64,000 bases of DNA from Ariolimax columbianus. Taxonomy: Eukaryota; Mollusca; Gastropoda; Stylommatophora; Arionidae. Where the stretch lies: positions 42,539,664 through 42,603,663 of the forward strand of contig JAVGWX010000005.1 in the NCBI GenBank assembly GCA_036924085.1. The letters are read 5' to 3'. Position numbers and translations under genes: made by a program. Positions 56,240 to 64,000 of this stretch are shown here, in pieces (within the stretch, counting starts at the first letter, position 1; each line of letters starts with the position of its first letter). The notes below the pieces were generated by a model. That model was given only the letters and a program-made list of their open reading frames with translations, had not been told where the DNA came from and made no database searches.

Positions 56240-57340
56240 AAAAAAAAAGAATGATTAGCTTGCCCAGACAACAATCGAAGTTCCAGAGGACTTCAAAAAT
56301 TGACAGTTATCCCGATATGGAAGAAAGCATTTGACAGATTGGCTAGAAACAACCTATGAGAATCCTGAACAACTATGGAGTGCAAGAAAAATGATTGAGA
56401 AACATAAAAGCAGTGCTTGTAAATAGCCAAAGTACTGTGATAACATCAAGCAAACTTTATTGGTTTGCAGTTAAGACGGGGGTAAGACAGGGTTGTGCAC
56501 CATCTCCACTTTTGCTCATTGTATACTTGGATTGAATAACAACTGCGCAAAACACAGAAACCACCACAATGAACTAGCTCCTTTTTGCAGAAGATCAGAA
56601 ATCCTTTCATTGAGATAAGCGTAACCTCTATGAACATCCGAATGCACTTGACAATGCCTGCGAAAGATATAATATGAGGATTAGTACAGCAAAGACGGAT
56701 ACAATGAAAGTCAGCAGAAAGCACTAAATATTTAGGTAAAAAGCACACAACTTAAAACAGTACAGATAATTCCAATACTTGAGCAGCGTTTTCACACAAG
56801 ATGGAAGACTAAATAAAGAGGTGGAAACCAGAACACATAATGCAAACGCTGTTTCCTATCAGCTCTCACCATTATTAAGACACAAATACATCCCAATGGA
56901 AACAAAGAGACAGCGGATGAACAGTATTTTTATACCAACATTGCTACCAGACTTGGATTCTCACCAAAACCCAAGAAAGAACAATCATGTTATGCGAAAG
57001 GCTGTTAATGTCATACAGCTGGACAGCGAATAAAACGAAGAAATCAGACATGGTGGGTGCAATACCGTGCAAAGAATACATGGAAAATCAGAGAATAAAA
57101 TGTTTCGGATCTACAATACTCGACATGTTTGCAGAGAAGGCGGCAGACCCAAATAAAAGATGGATAGATGGTATCAATGAGACGCTGAAAAAGCACGGAA
57201 TGACAACACCACCGGCGACAAAGATGGCACACGACAACAAATTGCACCGGTCCACGTCGTCTGGAGACACAAGTGTAGAAAATGATGATGATGGTGTTAT
57301 TTCATGCGATGTGGAACCAGAGCTGAGATAATACAACTCG
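56240..57340 (+). pseudogene. LINE RT relic, palm to C-terminus
   Basis: KAFDRLARNNL (about 56,320), WFAVKTGVRQGCAPSPLLLI (about 56,460), TETTTMNELLFAEDQ (FAED in place of FADD, about 56,580), NMRISTAKTDTMKVSR (about 56,670), TQDGRLNKEVETRTHNANAV (56,800) and a C-terminal NKRWIDGINETLKKHGMT-like block (57,150) follow the usual RT order. Several frames are used and stops are present. It is inactive. Confidence 0.7.
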
Positions 57341-57822
57341 CCATGGACAATCAACAGGCAAGTACAACAAGAATGTTGTTTTACATTAGAATATTGAGAA
57401 TTCTAGGAACTGTAAAAAAAAAATAATAACGTGGTACCGGTACTTAAAGAGGTACAGACACACAGAAAGCTCATGGAAAAAAACACAGGACAAGACAGTC
57501 ATCCTAATTCCGGCATGTCATAAGATGAGGCGGGTTGGAACACACGGTGATATTGGACAGAGTGTAAGAGAAGGAAAACAAAGATAAATAAAGAGAGAAA
57601 CATATTGGAGAGCTAAAAGGAATGACATGGGAGACAATCAACGTCGCTAATGATAAACGACAAATGTGAAAAGGGGAAGTGGAGATTCATGGTATATATT
57701 TTTGTTCTAGTTCTACCTGAATGAGTTATATCATGCTGGAACTACTATTATTAGTTACAAGCAATTATCTCCTATTACTGCTAGGTGGCCCACTTGTCAT
57801 GTCACGTGACAGATAGATAAAA
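57341..57822. other. No gene recognised
   Basis: No supported feature between the LINE relic and the mariner relic. Confidence 0.5.
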
Positions 57823-58510
57823 ATGGCGGACACCATTGTTAAAGCTTGCATGGAACAGCGTGTTGTGATGAAGTTATTTGTGAAAAAAGGCGTAAAACCT
57901 GCGGAAATTTACAGAAAACTGAAATCCCAATATGGGGATGAGACACTCAGCCGCAGTAAGACACTTAGATGGAGTACACGTTTTAGAGAAGGCCGTACAA
58001 TCGTGAGTGATGATCCCGGACGTGGTGGCTCTCAACTCACTACCACCACAGTCATTACTGTGAATATCCAGATTGTGGAATGGCCTCATCCTGGAAAATC
58101 GACGCATAACCTGTCGCGAAATTGCACAAGAAGCAAGTATTTTTCTGGGTACGATGAACAGCATTATTCATGAGGATTTGCATTTCCGGAAGGTTAGTGT
58201 ACGTTGGGTGCCAATACAGCTTTTCGCTTTTGATTGACAAATAATAGTTAAAGCATGCTCGATCTCATACGGCTCAGCGCACTATGTGTCATATGCAACT
58301 CGGCTAAGAGGTATTTACCACATCCATCTTACAGACCTCGCAACAAGCGATGTTTCAACTGTTTGGACGCCTCAAATAATTCCCGTGAGGTCAGCATTTC
58401 AGCACTGATGACGAAGTGAACCAAACTATTTTGGATTAGTTCAGACATACTGACAAAACTTTCTAGAATGAATCTTTTCAAGCATTATTTAAACACTTAT
58501 TTGTACCTTC
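57823..58510 (+). mobile_element. Mariner/Tc1-type transposase relic, core deleted
   Basis: The N-terminal frame (57,823-58,173) encodes a helix-turn-helix region (VVMKLFVKKGVKPAEIYRKL, then LSRSKTLRWSTRFREGR and DDPGRGGSQ), typical of mariner transposases. A frameshift near 58,085 moves the second HTH block (ITCREIAQEASIFLGTMNSI-like) to another frame. By about 58,260 the sequence jumps to the HARSHTAQRT region. The C-terminal end follows as FSTDDEVNQTILD and FRHTDKTF (about 58,400-58,470) with two stops. Most of the DDE/D catalytic core is deleted. No terminal inverted repeats were identified. Confidence 0.75.
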
Positions 58511-59190
58511 ACCAATCTCTCCCCCCCCCCCACCCCACCCACCCCCCACACTTAAAGTCCTTAGCAACGATACTGCCAACTAGCATAATAATGACCTGGC
58601 AGAATTTATATCGCAATTGTATGGTTTAAATTGAAAGCCTCTTCGTGTGTGTGTGCGTGCGCGCATTTATGCATGCATGCGCACGCGCATGCGTGTATGC
58701 GTGTTAGTCATTAAAGTCAAAATAGTTCATTCATCATATTTTCACATCCCAAGAAGGTTCACGGGGTATTTTCATGTCATAACATCAATCAATGACTTTA
58801 TTGAAAACGTAATTGTTCTTCGAAGTCCACGTCACTGACTTGCTGTAGGTCACTGAGAAATAGTCATCTATCGTCTAGCCGTCAATATTACTGCCATGCT
58901 CTATACACAGCCTGTTCTCAGGCAGATATCATGCAGACAATAAATGAAATTCATACTCTTACACCCTCATTAATGCACATCTCAAGGGGCAGTCACTTTA
59001 CAAGTTAAAAACAGTGGGGGAGGAGGGAAGCAGTTAGAGTGGTGCCACAGCCGGACAGAAGTATTGAGACCAATGACCCTGATCAGTACTAGCCCTCTGA
59101 TCAGGACATATATGGTCAATAATAACCCCTGATCCATCAGCCCAGACCCATCCAGCGTCAGCATGTTTGTGTGGAGGAGACTTATGGAAG
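58511..59190. other. No gene recognised
   Basis: A C-rich tract lies at 58,519-58,550, and an alternating purine-pyrimidine stretch (GT/GC/CATG) at 58,645-58,702. No coding signal. Confidence 0.5.
58645..58702. repeat. Alternating purine-pyrimidine tract
   Basis: GTGTGTGTGTGCGTGCGCGC, then GCATGCATGCGCACGCGCAT. Long alternation of this kind is the classic Z-DNA-prone sequence. Confidence 0.6.
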
Positions 59191-59217
59191 GGGTGGGGGG
59201 GGGGGGGGGGTGGGGGG
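59191..59217 (+). repeat. G-rich tract with G16 run
   Basis: GGGT, then 16 G, then T and 6 G. A strong G-quadruplex candidate. Confidence 0.85.
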
Positions 59218-59946
59218 TCCATGCATAATCCAGTCGTCCGCTTTGTGACGAAACTATTCGATTGGAATGATAAACTGGTTGTCTACAGACTCTGCAGAGT
59301 CTTCTGTGGGTCGATATGGTCGAGAGGTCAGGCACTCTCCTCTCAAAGCTATAAACAGAAACGGTGGGAATCGAATCACGCACGTTTTCAAACAACTCAT
59401 GGGAGATGGGACAAGAGTTACCTCCAGTCGTTTTGACTTATGTCGTGACTCTAATCCAAGGTATCTCAGGACCAGAAAGTAAGGTTGAAAACCAGCGCAG
59501 TTACTTTCTCACTACAATCTCAGTACAGCGCAAATTACATCATCGCAAAACCGTCTTATTATGTAGACATCATTGATTACGATGGGCAACTAACATATAC
59601 ATATATAAATATATAGTAAGAGAGAATTTAGTTTCCGTTCAGTAGTCACACGGCGCAATCACTGCAGCTGACTTGCTTGAGCGTAGACTGTGCGGTAGGC
59701 TCGTGTTTGTCCTTTCAGTAATACTCTCTGTAGAACTGTGTTTTATTTACCATGGTTGCTACTGTCATGCAGAACTCTCACTAGTCGTCTGCAGACTACT
59801 TTGGTTCCATTATATCCTATCCGAATAAATAGCTCGAAATACAAGCAAGGGAGAGCCAGAAAAAAGGAGAGATTTAGTTAACATTAATTATGTTTCAAAA
59901 CTTGTCTAAGCTCAAATGGTTTCCATGTGTCGATAATTACTTAATT
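59218..59946. other. Unassigned, with LINE 3' stub and tRNA-like text
   Basis: At 59,555-59,590, CATTGATTACGATGGGCAAC then TAAC is the 3' end of the LINE family at 44,760 and 63,480. A segment near 59,303-59,385 (TGGTCGAGAGGTCAGGCACT and GGGAATCGAATCACGC) resembles a tRNA-derived SINE head but is too loose to call. No gene. Confidence 0.4.
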
Positions 59947-60697
59947 TCAACCTGTATGGTCCACCCAACAAAGACCTGTCGCTCTCGAGTATAGAAATCA
60001 AGGACTCCAGCTGCCTAGTGGTTGGAGACTTCAACAGCCACTTGGAGATATGGGGATATTCAGATACAGACAGAAGAGGGGATGAAGTGGAAGACTGGGA
60101 GATAGACACAAATCGTATCAATAGGCCGGAGGACAGCCCTAGCTTCTATTCTAGAACATGGCGTACCACCTCCACTCCAGACTTGGCCTTCTCCACGGGG
60201 GATATTCATCACAAAATAGACCGCCAGATGCTCAACCAATTGGCAGGTAGCGACCACAGGCCAATTAGGCTACAAACTGATATGGAAGTAGGCCCACAGG
60301 AAATAAAACCGCTCCCAAGTTGGAACTATAAACGAGCCGACTGGAACAGATTTGTAATGTTGACAGATGGACTGTGTGAAACCATCAACACACGAAATAA
60401 CAATATGGTGGAAAGCCTAAGCAAAGCAATAATGCAAGCAGCCACCGAAACCATCCCAAGAGGGGCAAGGGAAAACTACAAGCCATATTGGAATGATGAA
60501 CTGCAGAAAGGGGAGGATGAAGTCTCAAATGCTAGGAACATGGCAATCTATGGAGGCAAATATCGCACTCAAGGCCATCACGGCGAAATACAAAAGAACA
60601 CTAAACTAAATAACAAGAGACAGCTGGAAAAACAAAACAGAAAGCCTCAGTTTAGATAAAGAAGGGAACAAACTATGGAATTTAGTCAGAGCCATGA

Positions 60698-61351
60698 ATG
60701 ACGAAACACCATCAAATAAACAAATTATCATCAAGCTACAACATGCTTACTGGAAAAAAAGCAGCAAACGCCTTTATAGAACATTATGCCAGAACAAACC
60801 ACATTGATGTCCCTACAGACAGGCATACATACATTAGTGAAGAACAAAAGAGCCACGACAACATCCAGATGGCACCAGGGGAGCACATGATGGCACCAGA
60901 GGAGCACATGATGGGAAAACTAACATTGAATGAAATGGATGAGGCCATGAGAACTTTAAAGAAAACGAAATCGCCCGGAAAAGATGGGGTAACAAACGAA
61001 ATGCTGATGGGGTTGGGCCGAACAGCAAAGAGGAAGTTACTATCAGTCCTGAACCAAAGCTGGAATAGGGGAATTGTACCGCAGGCATGCAAGAGGCTGT
61101 ACTTATTCCAGTACCAAAGAAAGAAAAAAGATAGAACAGATCCAAATGGATACAGGCCCATCCGTCTACTGAGCTGTGTAGGCAAACTGGTGGAGCGTAT
61201 GATAAACAGCAGACTGATGTGGCACCTGGAAGAAAAATACATACTAATTCCACAGCAAGCAGGATTTAGACAACACAGATCCACTGAGGACCAGATCACT
61301 CTCATAGCACAGGAAATAGAGGATGCTTACCAAGAGAAAAGCATACAGTAG
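60698..61351 (+). pseudogene. RT finger region of E3
   Basis: 217 codons with KSPGKDGVTNEMLMGLGRTA and QAGFRQHRSTEDQITLIAQE, ending at a stop just before the palm (VDLEKAFDKV is in the next open segment, from 61,357). The missing single frame makes it a pseudogene. Confidence 0.75.
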
Positions 61352-61356
61352 CGGTT

Positions 61357-61812
61357 TTGGTGGATCTAGAGAAGGCATTTGACAAAGTGTGGAAAGAGGG
61401 ACTTAAATTCAAGCTACGAAAAAGTGAAGTTTGTGGGAAAATGTACAGACGTATCAGCCACTACCTCGAAAACAGAACAGCCAGAGTTCAAGTACAAGGG
61501 CAGATGAGCAAAAAGGTGACATTGGAGCAAGGAGTACCACAAGGGGGGGGGGGAATACCAAGAAGAGTACACAGCTCCATGTTTGCAGACGATCTGGCTA
61601 TGAGGACCTCTGAAAAAATTCCCAACGTAGCAAGCAATCGGTTGAAGCACGCCCTAACATCGTTGGAGGAGTGGGAGATCTCATGGCTGGTCAAAATAAA
61701 CGAGGAAAAAACAACATGTACGATATTCTCGCTTTCAAATAAACCCCAAAACACCAAAATAAGTCTTAACGGCAAATACCTGCGGCCAAACGACAACCCA
61801 AACTACTCGTGA
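61357..61812 (+). pseudogene. RT palm and catalytic site of E3
   Basis: 151 codons. LEKAFDKVWKEG is motif A with its Asp, and SSMFADDLAMRT is motif C with both Asp residues. VTLEQGVPQGGGG is motif B, but a G-tract of about 10 bases (near 61,544-61,553) replaces the usual residues after PQGG, and roughly 15 codons before the RVHSSMF segment are lost. Confidence 0.75.
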
Positions 61813-62070
61813 GTCACATTTGATCGGCGCATGTCATGGAAAAGTCAGATCGAGAGAAACAAAATGAGAGCAAGAGAAAGAATGGCAATCATGAGGAAAA
61901 TTGCTGGCACAAGCTGGGGAGCAGACGAAGGAATACTCAAGAAACTGTAAACTGGAAGAGTGAGACCAGTTCTCAAGTATGGCATTGCGGCATGGACAAC
62001 AGCAGCAAAAGCGAACTTTGATACAATTAGCAAACTTTAAAACCAAGCCCTGAGAGTTATAATAGGAGGC

Positions 62071-63157
62071 ATGAAGTCAACGCCAATTGTAGAACTTAAA
62101 AAGAATACAAATCAGCAATCCATGACCGACAGAAGAGACTGCAGAGCCCAGCAGCAAGCAGAGAAACTCAGAAGCCTGACAGACCATCCGATGCATCAGA
62201 GACTAAATAGATTTGGAAATGGGAAACTAAAGTGGAGAAACTTTGCAGAAATAGCCAAAGCAAAGATGAGCGAAGACCCTATGAATACCATAACAACACC
62301 AAAGCCCATCCCTACTGTACGCAAACCTACATGGAAGCAGAATATCATTCCGGAGGTGGTAGAAAATATACCAGGTATTGGAAACAAGAACATCCAGACT
62401 GAAAAAGAAAGAAGAGACATAACCCTGAGGTACATAACGGAAAACTACCCAAGCATGGAATGGACCAATGCATACACCGACGGTTCTGTAACAAACACAA
62501 CACAGAACGGAGGGGCAGGTGTATTCTTGATCCTACCTATTGGTAGAAAAATAACACTTGCAGTGGTAACTGGAAAATTATCAAGCAGAGGCAGAGACAC
62601 TGAGGGCTGCGGTAGAAGGAATGCTGACAGGCGAAAGCAATGAAAGCCATATAGTCCTGTTTACAGATGCCCTGGCCGTAGTCACATCACTAAAAAGCCA
62701 GAAAAATACTGAACTTAATGATTTAAGAGCAGCACTCTGTCATGTATGCCAGCAGTCCGCACCAAACAGAGTAGTGGTACAGTGGGTTCCATCCCACTGT
62801 AACATCCAAGGCAACGAGGAGGCAGACAGACTGGCAAAAGAAGGTGCAAGACTACCACAACCAGATTCTAGTGTGGCCTACGAAGAGTCCAAAAGGCTTA
62901 TTAGGGCCAGATACATGGCCAAATGTGAAACAGAACATACTGGCTACACAATAAAAGATGCCTATTACCAGTTGAACAGAAGAGAGCAGGTCGTGGTCTT
63001 CAGACTCCGCACAGGCCACAACAGACTCAGGTACCACCTATTCAATAAACTGAAGATAAGTGGCACTGACGAATGCATTTGTGGTACCGGGAAAATGACC
63101 GCTGAACATCTGCTGCAAAACTGCCCGACATACGAGGACCAGAGAAAGCACATGTGA
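62071..63157 (+). pseudogene. RNase H and knuckle of E3
   Basis: Two overlapping frames: 62,071-62,643 (linker and AYTDGSV) and 62,621-63,157 (LFTDALAVVTSLKSQKNTEL, WVPSHCNIQGNEEADRLAKE, DECICGTGKMTAEHLLQNC). The first catalytic Asp and the remaining residues are separated by a frameshift just at the catalytic Glu segment, so the domain is split and presumably inactive. Confidence 0.75.
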
Positions 63158-63282
63158 CCATCACCACTAGACAATCTCTATGGCAGTGTCGACAGCCTCA
63201 GGATGACCGCTGCTTTCTTCGAAAAAATACAGGTTGACGTTTGACAGCATACGAAGAAGAAGGTGAGGAAGATTACTTAATT

Positions 63283-63479
63283 AGAACAACATTTTGTTTT
63301 TAGTATGTCATCACCTGAAACCTCCCACAGGCAGTTCGATAAGTTTGGGCAAGTGAAGTAAATCGTTTATTAGTTTCCGTAAAACTTATTCCAAATACCA
63401 TCTATATTTTACGAATGCTGTAAAAAAAAACTGCATAGCGGATCTATTCAATGCCTGCTTTAGCAGTGCACATGGCATG
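63283..63479. other. No gene recognised
   Basis: A short AT-rich spacer between E3 and the last LINE. Confidence 0.5.
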
Positions 63480-64000
63480 CATGATAAGTTAACTAGTTAG
63501 TTAGTTGCCTATCGCAATCGAAGATGGCGACATCGTCAGACATGTTATTCAGATGTGACTATATATGACTGTACAGTCCGATTTGAGCGTGACAAACTCT
63601 GCCGCACGTAGGGCACACATGAACAGCATTTTTAGTTTGGCAGTCTTGCATTTTTTCCTTTCGTGCAGCTCGATTTCGGGCAGCTCGCTTTTCCTGCGCC
63701 TCCGTGATGGTCCTCTGCCTAGCTGTGTAAGCAGCATGTGTGACAGCAGTGCGCCAGGCAAAGCGTTTCGGAGCAAGCAGCTCCTAGTCAGCAACATCAA
63801 TGGATAAACTTTTCAAAGAAACTTTTAGAGTGTCTTTGTATCGTTTATTTTGTCCTCCCCTGCGAGCTCTGTCCTGTCATGAGCTCAACGTACAACAGTT
63901 GTTTAAGGAGGCGTATGGATACCAGAGAGTCTCGCACTGCTGAGAACTACAGAGTCGGGCACTCTGTCCTGTCACCGATCCTGAGCAATCTGCGGAGACA
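63480..64000 (-). mobile_element. LINE 3' end with C2H2 finger, running off the window
   Basis: Minus-strand reading: LKQLLYVELMTGQ-like text near 63,900, GGQNKRYKDTLKVSLKSLSI (about 63,800-63,860), KRFAWRTAVTHAAYTARQRT, EKRAARNRAARKEKMQDCQT, then VCPTCGRVCHAQIGLYSHI, stop, SH. The finger matches those at 35,574 and 44,829. The element continues to the right beyond the window. A stop sits between the two finger His residues. Confidence 0.75.

Larger units (their letters stand above)
59947..63271 (+). mobile_element. RNase H LINE E3, longest copy, inactive
   Basis: 3,325 bases bracketed by a perfect 11-bp repeat ATTACTTAATT (59,936-59,946 and 63,272-63,282). In order: endonuclease C-terminal half (LVVGDFNSHLEIWG, SDHRPIRL), linker, RT fingers (LKKTKSPGKDGVTNEML, YRPIRLLSCVGKLVERMINS, QAGFRQHRSTEDQI), palm (VDLEKAFDKVWKEG, SMFADDLAMRTSEK with intact FADD), thumb and tail, RNase H and knuckle. 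It is 5'-truncated inside the endonuclease. The RT motif expected after VPQGG, which in relatives continues as VLSPTLF, is replaced by a run of G codons. Stops and frameshifts interrupt it (near 60,658, 61,350, 61,812, 62,590). Confidence 0.9.

Noticed and set aside
59303..59390. tRNA gene or SINE head
   Set aside because: A- and B-box-like strings are present but spacing and arms do not fold convincingly; kept only as a remark.

Overview
This is eukaryotic DNA and looks like a repeat-rich, gene-poor stretch of a mollusc genome, probably a gastropod. The evidence is a partial 18S rRNA gene of lophotrochozoan type, the non-LTR retrotransposon families (one with a C-terminal RNase H, one with a C-terminal C2H2 finger), a tRNA-derived SINE, a mariner relic, abundant microsatellites, and one intron-bounded coding exon. 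The assignment is from memory of conserved families; no search was run. Nothing resembles an operon or a prokaryotic gene.

Layout. 1-2,720: a LINE relic on the minus strand, and a 40-bp LINE 3' stub with its own target-site duplication. 2,840-5,375: a chimeric rDNA pseudogene, made of a 5' spacer, the 5' two-thirds of 18S, then several 28S 3'-end fragments; the end of 18S, the ITS/5.8S and most of 28S are missing. 5,770-13,720: SINE, minisatellites, LINE relics and a retroposed insert with a perfect 13-bp duplication. 14,380-24,630: stacked LINE relics on both strands, including a SINE sitting in a reverse transcriptase catalytic motif and an almost full-length but broken element at 20,270-23,416. 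25,090-34,905: about 8.5 kb of a minisatellite whose consensus has no T on the plus strand, so all six frames are open by composition; a 1.27-kb RNase H LINE is inserted in it. 35,560-36,715: another LINE.

36,830-43,500 is a different kind of sequence: AT-rich, with old decayed tandem repeats and few mobile elements. It holds the one convincing host-gene exon (39,355-40,716, minus strand, 454 codons) with a splice acceptor, a stop codon and a poly(A) signal. Its function is unknown.

43,560-64,000 returns to LINE relics. These include an RNase H LINE (52,278-54,062) nested in another LINE with a 12-bp duplication, a mariner relic lacking its catalytic core, and the longest copy of the RNase H LINE (59,947-63,271, 11-bp duplication). 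Every mobile element visible here carries stops, frameshifts or deletions, so none looks autonomous. The RNase H LINE family appears most recent, since its TSDs are still perfect, and it may also move the SINEs, whose 3' tail matches its own.
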